Assembly: GCA_013397845.1 (NCBI GenBank)
Contig: VZTG01001087.1
Span: forward strand, 338,033 to 402,032
From: Melanocharis versteri
Lineage: Eukaryota; Chordata; Aves; Passeriformes; Melanocharitidae
Direction: 5' to 3'
DNA length: 64,000 nt
Positions 22,801 to 33,300 of this stretch are shown here, piece by piece. The translations under genes and the position numbers were made by a program. A model generated the notes under the pieces. The model did no database searches. It was not told the DNA's origin and was given only the letters and a program-made list of their open reading frames with translations. Each line of letters opens with the position of its first letter. The first letter of the stretch is position 1.

Positions 22801-25800
22801 GCACCAAAGCTTGGCAGCAATAGAGGGTGGCTGGAGGGAGGCCAGAGACAAAGCTGGAGGCTCCAGAAGAGGCCAGAGAAAACTGGATTTCATCACTGTG
22901 GCTTAGAAAAAACAAAACTGGGAATTGAGAGAGATTTCATGGAGAGACTTGGAGCCAGATAGAAGAAAAGCCTGAAGATTTGGCCTGGAGAGGTTTCAGG
23001 GGGTCTAGGAACACAAACAGGTCAGTTTCTTGAGAGAGGAAAATCGGGAGGGAGAAGGCGAAGACCAGGAACACAAGCACTATGGCTCAGCAGAGGACTT
23101 CGGGAAGGGCCAGCATGAGTCCAGAGGAAGCAAAGAACATAAGGATCAGGAACTGATGAGGGAGAGAGAGTTCAGTGGGCAGCAGTGAGGGACAGCCATG
23201 TCCATGAGACAGCTGTCTCCAGATGGGTCAAAACAGCTTGGGTGAGACAGAGCAGGGCTGCAATCTGCCACCACCAGTACTAAGCACAGTAGGATGCCCG
23301 TAACTCCTAGGGAAAACAGAGCTAACTTGTTCTCCTTACTCACCATTACTGATCCCAGGCATCGAGGATGTCCACAGGCTGCTGCTGTTGTCATTAAAGG
23401 TATAGCAGTTCCCATACAAGGGGTGGTGGAAATGGGTATAGTTCCTGAGAGGAGAACAGAAACATTCACACAGGGTGCGAAGGGCTGTGAAACCAAGGGG
23501 AAGGGCTTTCTGAAAGGAACAACTCTGTTTTCCATCAGCAGGGAGAGGGGCTTACAGCAGATGGGCAGTATTTGTTATGTAAACTCACTCGAACAGGGAA
23601 AAGCAATTAAAATGTGCTGTAAAAAATGTCCTGGAGCTGGACAGGTTTTTACACGAGGTTCTTCATACTGCTTTTCAGAGCTCAAATGGGTTTTAGCAGT
23701 GCTAGCAACTACTGTATTATCTTCCTAATACTGATGAAATTCTTAGCTTTTCCTACCCCTTTTCCTCCCTTGCAGATGGGATTCATTCTACTACCTCCTT
23801 GGGGCTTTTTGACCAATAATGGCAGGAGAAAGTATTTTTACTGTCTTTCTGTATCAGCTCTCTCTTCTTCCTCTATGTGGGCTGATATGTACCACTTTAC
23901 CACTGTGGAGAGTAGAATAAAAATACATCTATGCTGTACATCTGTGCCCATTCTGGCGTTTGTACCAGAAAAATTATTTCATTTGTGTGAAACCCAGAAA
24001 AAGGTGAAATCGTCCTCCGAAGTTCACAGTTCACAGAACCTGTGGCCCTGATAAGCACAACCCACAGGAAAGACCCAAGTAAGATCATTTGGCACAATAG
24101 GAACTTAACAAAGAACGATCCCACCTCAGAAAAGAGGTTCTCTAATGTGGGTTCCTTGACTCCCCTCGAACCCAGGCACAAAACAAGTGTTTTCAGGGAT
24201 GTTTCCACTACTCACGCCTTGTCACACGTTGCCTCATTGAAGCGGCAAGAGTAGATGAAATTCTCAAAGTCAGACTCGTCCAGGGCTTTTGCATCAGGCA
24301 TCTGCGCCAGGATATTGATGTAGTGGAAGCTGTACCATTCCCGCACGGCATCCACTCCCGAGGAGTAGGCCTGATGGAAACAGTCGTTGTTTTCATTGCA
24401 CTGTTAAGAAGGAGAAAAGCCGTGTCAGAGAAGTCTTCCTGTCCAGGAGACAAGGCTCTGCCTGTGGATAAGCTGTGCTCCCTCAGCACAGGCAGGAGAT
24501 GACCGAAGAAGTGAAGAGTTCCACAGGACTCCTGTGTGTGACCAACAGGTGATCAGCAGGATATGGAAAAAACCCAGGGCAGCTCCTGGGTGGAAGGGAC
24601 ACGCCAGGTGAATAAGCGAGGCTGAGTAAAACCCAGACAGCAGCAAGGTGTGCAGGGTAATCTGCACATAAATTCTACCTGGTATAAAACCAGGAGCTTT
24701 AAATTCTTGCGTGGGGAGCCCTTCCTTCAGGGTGTGTCCAGAAAAAACGTTCTTGATACAGTGGGAACTCCAGTTAACTGCTGAGTGATTAGTTTCAGCC
24801 CTTCAGTGCCTTTTTAAATGCAAACACAGATACCCTAGGGCGAGGAAGCTGCTACCTAGGAGCAATTGCGACCATGATCACATTTCAGGTGGCCCAGGAC
24901 CATCAAATACTTTCTCCTTTGCTATTATTGGGCAATGCAGAAGCTGATGCTGATAAACTGCTCTCAAAGGCAACTGCAAGGCTGATGTACCCTCAGGAAG
25001 GACAAGGTTTTCCTGCTCTTGGGAAGAGATGTACACTGACATGGACATGTCCCCTGGGGCCTGCATGGGCAGGGACAGAATTTGGGAAGCAGGATTGTAT
25101 GGAGCAAAGGATTCAGTACTACCTTTATCTGTCATTAGCAAAAGCCAGCGGAGATTAATCAGACTTGTACGTAAGGAAAGGCATGGCCAAGGGTCTAACA
25201 AGACAAAAGCAGCCAGGCAGAGACTGGAGTGGGTAGGGCACAGGGTATCTAGGGATCTCACCAGAACAAAGCCAATTTTCCAGTCATTCTTGTCCACTGA
25301 GGGACTGTTCTCTGGCAAGTTGACTAAGTTATCCCGCTTCTGCCTCCGCAGAGGATGGCGCTGGACGTGATGGAGCAGGCTCCTTGAGCTACGCCTTTGT
25401 GTGGACACTGTGGACCAGTCGCTTTGCGGCAGAGACATGTTGTAGTCATAGAGGTCTAGCAGTGTCTGCTGGGTGATTTGGTCCAGCTTATCCAGCTGCT
25501 TTCGGATGGCGCTGTATCTGTACGGGGGGGGGAGAGAAGGCCAGCAGGTTTAGGGCCGGATGCACACAAACAGCTCTGAATGAGACATGCAGCAAAGTTT
25601 GCTGGGGTGATTCCGGGCATTCCTGCCACCAGCTGTAAATCTAACCTGGAGGCTATCTTGTAGGAGAGGAGTAAATCTGCTCTAGCCCTGTGGCAGTTTA
25701 CATTGCAGCCTGCTAAATACAGCACCAAGCAGAGCTGCCTAAACTCACCTGCCTTACTGTGAGTGCCCTGCAGCAGCAAAACCTCTGAGAAGTGTCCTTT

Positions 25801-28514
25801 CCACCGGCACCGCTACAACAGTGGGAGGACCACGAGGAGAACCGGAGCATGTGCCTTTATCCTGCACCCATCAAAGTCAAGGCAGTCAACATCTCTGCAA
25901 GTCTATTCCTTACCTGTACGGATTGAGGGTGCACAGCGTCACGGCCGGGAAAGTCAGCCTGTCGGAGTTCAGGTTGAGGTTCAGGTTGACAGGGTAGCTG
26001 AAGTAGTCCCTGTAGATGATCCCGAACTGCCAGTACATTAAGCCNTGCCCAGCGCTGCCGGCTCTCCCGCAGCCTCCCCGGCTGGGCTGGGACCGGTTCC
26101 TTTCCAGTTGGAGCCAGCACCCCGCCCGGCTCCTGCCCTGCCAGCCTCTCCCCGCCCCTCCCGCCTGTCCCTGCTGCCTGCGCCCTCCTGCCCCTTCCCC
26201 TTCCCCCGGGCGCCGCTCCCGGGGAAGAAAAGCCTCTTTAAACTCTCAAGTGTCGGCGGCGGGGCAGCGGCGGCCGGGGGAGCGGGGACACGTCGGGGCG
26301 GTGACCTTGGCGGTGCCGGCGGGGNCCAAGTAAGATCATTTGGCACAATAGGAACTGAACAAAGAACGATCCCACCTCAGAAAAGAGGTTCTCTAATGTG
26401 GGTTCCTTGACTCCCCTCGAACCCAGGCACAAAACAAGTGTTTTCAGGGATGTTTCCACTACTCACGCCTTGTCACACGTTGCCTCATTGAAGCGGCAAG
26501 AGTAGATGAAATTCTCAAAGTCAGACTCGTCCAGGGCTTTTGCATCAGGCATCTGCGCCAGGATATTGATGTAGTGGAAGCTGTACCATTCCCGCACGGC
26601 ATCCACTCCCGAGGAGTAGGCCTGATGGAAACAGTCGGTGTTTTCATTGCACTGTTAAGAAGGAGAAAAGCTGTGTCAGAGAAGTCTTCCTGTCCAGGAG
26701 ACAAGGCTCTGCCTGTGGATAAGCTGTGCTCCCTCAGCACAGGCAGGAGATGACCGAAGAAGTGAAGAGTTCCACAGGACTCCTGTGTGTGACCAACAGG
26801 TGATCAGCAGGATATGGAAAAAACCCAGGGCAGCTCCTGGGTGGAAGGGACACGCCAGGTGAATAAGCGAGGCTGAGTAAAACCCAGACAGCAGCAAGGT
26901 GTGCAGGGTAATCTGCACATAAATTCTACCTGGTATAAAACCAGGAGCTTTAAATTCTTGCGTGGGGTGCCCTTCCTTCAGGGTGTGTCCAGAAAAAACG
27001 TTCTTGATACAGTGGGAACTCCAGTTAACTGCTGAGTGATTAGTTTCAGCCCTTCAGTGCCTTTTTAAATGCAAACACAGATACCCTAGGGCGAGGAAGC
27101 TGCTACCTAGGAGCAATTGCGACCATGATCACATTTCAGGTGGCCCAGGACCATCAAATACTTTCTCCTTTGCTATTATTGGGCAATGCAGAAGCTGATG
27201 CTGATAAACTGCTCTCAAAGGCAACTGCAAGGCTGATGTACCCTCAGGAAGGACAAGGTTTTCCTGCTCTTGGGAAGAGATGTACACTGACATGGACATG
27301 TCCCCTGGGGCCTGCATGGGCAGGGACAGAATTTGGGAAGCAGGATTGTATGGAGCAAAGGATTCAGTACTACCTTTATCTGTCATTAGCAAAAGCCAGC
27401 GGAGATTAATCAGACTTGTACGTAAGGAAAGGCATGGCCAAGGGTCTAACAAGACAAAAGCAGCCAGGCAGAGACTGGAGTGGGTAGGGCACAGGGTATC
27501 TAGGGATCTCACCAGAACAAAGCCAATTTTCCAGTCATTCTTGTCCACTGAGGGACTGTTCTCTGGCAAGTTGACTAAGTTATCCCGCTTCTGCCTCCGC
27601 AGAGGATGGCGCTGGACGTGATGGAGCAGGCTCCTTGAGCTACGCCTTTGTGTGGACACTGTGGACCAGTCGCTTTGTGGCAGAGACATGTTGTAGTCAT
27701 AGAGGTCTAGCAGTGTCTGCTGGGTGATTTGGTCCAGCTTATCCAGCTGCTTTCGGATGGCGCTGTATCTGTACGGGGGGGGGAGAGAAGGCCAGCAGGT
27801 TTAGGGCCGGATGCACACAAACAGCTCTGAATGAGACATGCAGCAAAGTTTGCTGGGGTGATTCCGGGCATTCCTGCCACCAGCTGTAAATCTAACCTGG
27901 AGGCTATCTTGTAGGAGAGGAGTAAATCTGCTCTAGCCCTGTGGCAGTTTACATTGCAGCCTGCTAAATACAGCACCAAGCAGAGCTGCCTAAACTCACC
28001 TGCCTTACTGTGAGTGCCCTGCAGCAGCAAAACCTCTGAGAAGTGTCCTTTCCACCGGCACCGCTACAACAGTGGGAGGACCACGAGGAGAACCGGAGCA
28101 TGTGCCTTTATCCTGCACCCATCAAAGTCAAGGCAGTCAACATCTCTGCAAGTCTATTCCTTACCTGTACGGATTGAGGGTGCACAGCGTCACGGCCGGG
28201 AAAGTCAGCCTGTCGGAGTTCAGGTTGAGGTTCAGGTTGACAGGGTAGCTGAAGTAGTCCCTGTAGATGATCCCGAACTGCCAGTACATTAAGCCAAAGG
28301 TGAGAAAGAAGAGAACGGACCAGAAGGCTGTCTTCATCTTATTCTTTTTGGAGCACACCAGGCGGATAGCCCCGTGGATGGTTGTGTTGCTGCAGAAGAA
28401 CTGGAATAGCTCCTGGTAGGAACTGTAGAATTCGATGAGACCCTCCTGCTGCTCTTCTTTCTGCTGCTGCTCCTCTTCTTGCTTGCATTGTCTCATTTTC
28501 TCGCCTTCCGGCAT
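19836..28514 (-). CDS. SCNN1A: SCNN1A, epithelial sodium channel alpha subunit
   Basis: This is the pore-forming alpha subunit of the amiloride-sensitive epithelial Na+ channel (ENaC/degenerin family). Coding exons on the minus strand are 28514-28165, 27768-27513, 26651-26467 (or the duplicate 24400-24216), 23444-23344, 22683-22520, 22212-22114, 21944-21827, 21619-21541, 21222-21165, 21023-20968, 20459-20384 and 20162-19836. All phases agree, giving 1869 nt and 622 residues. Visible parts are the gating HG motif (47-48) in TIHGAIRLV, TM1 (about 61-84), furin-like sites RSSR (159-162) and RRQKR (174-178), the Cys-rich extracellular domain, the selectivity-filter GSS (531-533), TM2 (about 525-556) and the C-terminal LPSYNSL (602-608). 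The start chosen is ATG at 28514, the first in the exon whose acceptor precedes 28538. Exon 1 is probably lost near the 28716 gap. Exons 3 and 4 and part of exon 2 are falsely duplicated. Confidence 0.95.
24075..26044. repeat. 1970-bp direct duplication, copy 1 (false duplicate inside SCNN1A)
   Basis: Identical to 26326-28295 at an offset of 2251 except for about five substitutions (near 24111, 24386, 24419, 24717 and 25430). It contains full copies of SCNN1A exon 4 (24216-24400) and exon 3 (25262-25517) and the 3' part of coding exon 2 (25914-26044), then stops at an N. Keeping both copies would break the reading order of the gene. Confidence 0.9.
26045..26325. other. 279-bp GC-rich orphan contig bounded by single Ns
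   Basis: Ns at 26045 and 26325 enclose 279 bp of CpG-rich sequence unlike the SCNN1A intron around it. It has C-rich tracts and a GGCGGCGG-type run. No exon was recognised on either strand. It looks like a fragment of a CpG-island promoter placed here by scaffolding, possibly missing sequence from the SCNN1A 5' end or the MRPL51/NCAPD2 promoter. Confidence 0.7.
26326..28295. repeat. 1970-bp direct duplication, copy 2 (continuous with SCNN1A coding exon 2)
   Basis: Second copy of 24075-26044. It starts right after the N at 26325 and continues unbroken into the 5' half of SCNN1A coding exon 2 (to 28538). It carries exon 4 at 26467-26651 and exon 3 at 27513-27768. One base difference in exon 4 changes residue 207 from Asn (copy 1) to Thr (copy 2). 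Confidence 0.9.
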
Positions 28515-28538
28515 CTTCCCTGCCTTCACAGACCCGCT

Positions 28539-29060
28539 CTACAGCACAAAGTCAGAATTAGTGGGTCGCCCAGCCGTGCCCGCTGCACAAACCGGCTCTG
28601 CATCACCATCTTCCCCAAGCCCCGCTGCTTCCACCCTCTCCTCCCGGACCCCCACCCAGGCTGCAGGTCCCCCTCCGAGCCCTCCCGCCCCAGGTGTGAC
28701 ACGGGGCGGATCCTCNNNNNNNNNNNNNNNNNNNNNNNNNNNNNNNNNNNNNNNNNNNNNNNNNNNNNNNNNNNNNNAAGGCGCTGCCGGGGGCAGCGGG
28801 GCCCCCCGGCCCCCGAGGGCAGCCCGGCCCCGGCCAGGTACGGCCGCCGAGCAGCCTGAACCTCCTCCTCCCACCCCCTCCGGCGGGGACGCGGCGTCCC
28901 AGCGAGCCCAGGCGATGCAGAAAGAAAGTTGGCAGCGCTGGTCCCCGAGGCAGCGCCGGCCGGCCGGGAACCCCCCCTGTCCGCCGCCCCCGGGACCTTG
29001 CCCTGCCACCGACCGGCGGTGGGAGCCTGGCTTTCATCGCCAAACTGTGCTTTCCAAGGG
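28539..29060 (-). promoter_or_regulatory. GC-rich region upstream of SCNN1A with a 62-N gap
   Basis: The acceptor of SCNN1A coding exon 2 (tttgtgctgtag) lies at 28539-28550. Beyond it the DNA is GC- and CpG-rich on both sides of a run of 62 Ns (28716-28777). This is the expected place for the non-coding first exon and promoter, but neither can be defined from the sequence present. Confidence 0.4.
28716..28777. other. Assembly gap of 62 Ns
   Basis: A run of N inside GC-rich sequence upstream of SCNN1A. The true length is unknown. Confidence 0.98.
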
Positions 29061-29897
29061 CAAAGCCGCGATTTCGGGTGAGATCTGCGAGAGGGATGGA
29101 GCTGGGACAGAGAAGGCTGGGGGCGAGTCGGTGATACACCTCAGTTACTGCGTCGCCTTTGCTGGTGCCTTAACTAAAGAAATCTTCTGTGTCCATAACT
29201 GCCTGGCCCAGCCATGAGTGGGAACGTGTTTCGCTGGTGTGTGCCTGGGAAATCAAGGCCTCCAGGCATTACCCAAAGCCTTCCAGTGTTTCCTTGGACC
29301 ACGGAAATGAACACCCTTAGCAAAATGTGACTGAAAGTCCCAAACACCCCCCAATCACTATAACCGTGAAAGTTCTTTACCAATCTTTTCTCCCAATGAT
29401 TTTCTTTCAAACTACCTCTTTCTGAAGTTTTCACTAATTTCTTTCCTTTCTGGTTACCTCCTTCAGATAAGTCCTTGTTCAGAGTCTTCGGTCACTGAAT
29501 TTTGATCCTTGTTGAGTTAGCTGTGGTTTGGTTAGTGACTCAAAATACTCAGCCACTTTCACCTCTTCATGTTGCAAAATCCCGTGCTTGAAAATGGCAA
29601 TCAGTACGCTTTTGAGGCCAGCAGTTAAGTGTCAGCGTGCCGGGAACAGCCTTGTGACAGGTGCTTGTTACAAACCTACGGCCACAACTTAGAGCGTTCC
29701 GCTAGCTCCGTCCCCTGACAAAAAGCAGTGCAAAGCAAAAGCATCGTTTCCCCTGCGGTTCTAAACTTAATTACATCTCCAGTAAATTATTTTTGAGCTT
29801 TCATTAAGGATGAAAGTTGCAAAAAGTGGGTGGGATGGGGTGAATGGACTAATACTGTATCAAATGCTTATTACAAAGGAGCTTCTTCAGAGCATTA

Positions 29898-30303
29898 CTG
29901 CCTCCACTTCTGGGGCCCCCAACTCGGGAAGGACACGATCCTATTAGATAGAGGAGGCCAGGAAGATGATCAGAGGGCTGGAGCGCCTCTCCTGTGAAGG
30001 CAGGCTGCGAGGAGAGAGTAGTAGTATCACATGTAGTTGTAGGACAAGGGGGAATGGCTTCAGACTGAAAGAGGGTAGGCTTACATTAGATAATAGGGAG
30101 AAAATTTTCACTGCGAGCTTGGTGAGGCGCTGGAACAGGTTTCCCAGAGAAACTGTAGATGTCACATCCCTGGAAGTGTTCAAGGCCAGGTTGGACAGGG
30201 CTTTGAGCAACCTGATCCAGTGGAAGGTGTCCCTGCTGATGGCAGGGGGGTTTAGAGCGAGATGACCTTTAAGGTCCCTTCCAAGCCAAGCCATTCTATG
30301 ATT
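29898..30303 (+). repeat. CR1 LINE 3' fragment (sense, the longest here)
   Basis: Starts with ggggcccccaactcgggaag, followed by gatgatcagagggctggagc, ggacaagggggaatggcttc, gttggacagggctttgagca and ggtcccttccaagcc, ending at attctatgatta. Block order and terminal motif are those of a CR1 3' end. Confidence 0.92.
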
Positions 30304-33300
30304 AGAAGTATCCTGGGCTGGACCGACAGTCTGTGAAGCTCTGTACTCCATCTTGGGCAGTGCCAGTAGGAAATGTCATTTAGAGGAGGAATGTGAGCTC
30401 TTCTGACCCGTGCCACTTGCAGGTTTCATGCACTCAGACAGAGCTGGAGACTGACGATTATGCAGCATTGGTGCTTACAATTACCAGTGGAACCTACGGA
30501 GCTCTAATCCAGTTGCTTCACAGAGAGAAACTTGTTTGACTTACATTATCACTATTTCCCGAAATTACTGTTGCACTAATGGACTAATCCTCCAGTACTG
30601 CCTCTCTCTTACTGGAATTGTGACTCCATCTTACTGGAGTAACGGAAGATATTTTGCCCCTGAAAATGCCCCTTTTATACTCATTTAAGTTAACAGCACC
30701 CACTAAGAACTACAACCAAATTTGGTAACCCATAGGCATTCTCTGATTTCCACAATATGTAAATGGATTCTAAATTGCCTTCAACTGATCTTTGCAAATG
30801 ACTTCAGAAACACGATCCTCTTTGTTGGTGTGAGACAAAGGTAACTTACATTTTTTGGTTTCTTTTGACTTGAGGAATAATCAAATGTCTAGACTGGTTT
30901 ACTGTATCCAAATGACAGCCTAAAGCAATTTTCTCAGCATTTTGTCATAGCTGACAATTTCCATCACCATGCTGTTTGGGAGAACTTTCGGCCTTTGATA
31001 AAGTTTGGACAAGAACAGCAGATAATGATATTACACATATAGCTGTGTATCTCTCTATACATATACACATCTGAATTTATTTTTCAGAAGACTTTTTCCA
31101 CGTGTCGTTTGGGCTTTTTTTAAGGATTAAAAAGCCATTTACTGGCCCTTTGACCATTTCCAGTGGCTGTGACAGCTGTGCTCTGAGCAATTCCCCTTTC
31201 CCTCCTTCTCCTCCCAGTGTGCTGCTCAGGCTGCCGTGCGTTATCTGCTGCTGTGGCGCACCTCGGAGCACGTATCAGCCCTGAGATGACTTCCAGTTGC
31301 TTCAGTCATGCGAATATCACCTTTGGCCGTGGCTCTGTAAAAGTCCCTGTGTCCCCATGGTCACACAGGTGTGCTGCAGATCGACTGCCAATGCACAAAG
31401 GAACCAAAAAAAAATTTTTAACACTGCTACAAACACATTTACAACTTGATTCCCCAAATACTTTAGAGACAATGCAAACAACAAGTCTTCTGTTGCCAGC
31501 TCAGCTGCCAGTCTCAGTGTCTGTCAGAAGAAGGTCAGAATTTGCTAACTCTTCAGGGTTGGGTTTTTAAAATTATTACTTACATCTTCCCAGTTTTTTT
31601 GCTGGTTTTATTTTTCCTAGAGTGTACATGAAGTAGATCACTGAAGTGACCATTTTCTGACCCAGACTATCAGTCATAAATGGTGCCATTTTCCTCAGGC
31701 ACACTGCACTGTAACAGAAGACAGTGGTAAGGAGTTATTAGTGCAGTTTGGAGAAGCGACTCCTGTTGATCATTTAGGTGATTAGATTCACTCCTGCCTC
31801 GAGCTTTCCTCACACAAGAGTCTTCTGAGCATTTTGCCCATCCACAACTTTCTGGATATTTCCATCCAGAGGTATTGACCTATCAAGGTGAGTCACACCT
31901 GATGGAACTGGTTTTGACACTGATGGTTATTACCCTCACTGCCATTCAGGCTCAGCAATTATGGGATAATTTGTCTTCTGAAATCCCAAGTTTTGCAATA
32001 GAATGAAAGATCTTCCATCAGGCACTACGGATCCTCTTTGGAAGTTTTGGTTCATCATATTTACTCCACCTCTATCAACATTTTTAATCCAAGGAGCTTT
32101 ATGCTGAGAAGATCCTTGTCGCTAGTTCCTTCTCTTGTGAAATGGGAAGCGCCCTGTTGTTCTGGGCAGTGCTCCTGTATATTACATCTTCACAAGCTCT
32201 GAATGCATGATTGCTTTTTATTGCTACTGAACAACCTTTGAGTAAACATGAATCACTCTTTATGGCACCAAATTTGAAATGTTTCCTTACCAGCTACATC
32301 TATTATCTGCCCGGGTAGGAATTTGATAATGATCTGTAGTACACACAACATTTTAAAATAGAACAAACTTCTTTTCTACACACTGCTACTGTGGTGGGAA
32401 GAAAAAAAAAAAAAGATAAATCTCTCCCTGCCTGGTATAGATTCCAAGTGTTACAAATTATACATGTTTTTGAACTACGTGTAAGACCTTTGATCGGCTT
32501 AATTGTTTCGTATATCTGTAAATGCAATTATACTTTCCCTCTGCTACAAGGCAGAAGCCAGTGATTACTTTGGGATTATTTCTGGATTGCCTACAGCTGC
32601 TTATATTTTTCTGCATTAAAACTAGTGACCCAAACAGTCAATGAATAGCATCAAGGAGGTTGCTGTAGGTTTGTTTGGCCAAAGAGGCCCCAGCACAGCA
32701 GGTGGCAAAGATGGGTGGGTGTGAGGCTACACATTGAATGGCTGCTGTCTTCAGCAGGGAGGAGTTTCCCCAGGGTGCAGGGACTCCCTTGAGGCAGAGG
32801 TGGTGATCTCCAAAGGGGGTCGTTATTAAAAAGCCATCAGGGATTTGCAAACCAATCTACTGGGCTGTTGAATGCCTTCTCCCTTGCTACTGATGTACCT
32901 TGCCAGGCAGCAGTGGTGTCTGTCCCAAATAACCAGTGATACCACAGCAGCAGGAGCACGTCCGTGCTTCTACTGCTTCACACTTCCACTCCTTCATGTC
33001 CCCAGGAGGCTGATCTTCAATGCACGTCTTCCTCTGTACCTTGCAGGAGCAGAGCGGCTGCAGAGAGCCATTCTGGTGAAGCAGAAGGGAGTCCTGGGGG
33101 GAAAATGGAAGCTGTGTGTGTTATCCGTACCTTTCAGCATGAAAGATGGGAGACTACTGGGTAGAATCATGAAAATATGAGGACTGAGAAAGTCCTGCTG
33201 GAGACTGCATAGAGGGAACCCAGTCTCTCTTCCTAGGAGAATGAAGTCAAGATGAGTGGACCCCAGAAGAGTCAATTAACTTCTGAAAAATGTGGCTGAC

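Noticed and set aside
24878..27689. Two 186-codon minus-strand frames suggesting paralogous exons in SCNN1A
   Set aside because: They are exon 3 plus intron sequence repeated by the false duplication, not paralogues; about 99.7 percent identity includes intron.
29944..30351. Minus-strand frame of 135 codons
   Set aside because: It is the antisense of a CR1 3' fragment, which is non-coding.
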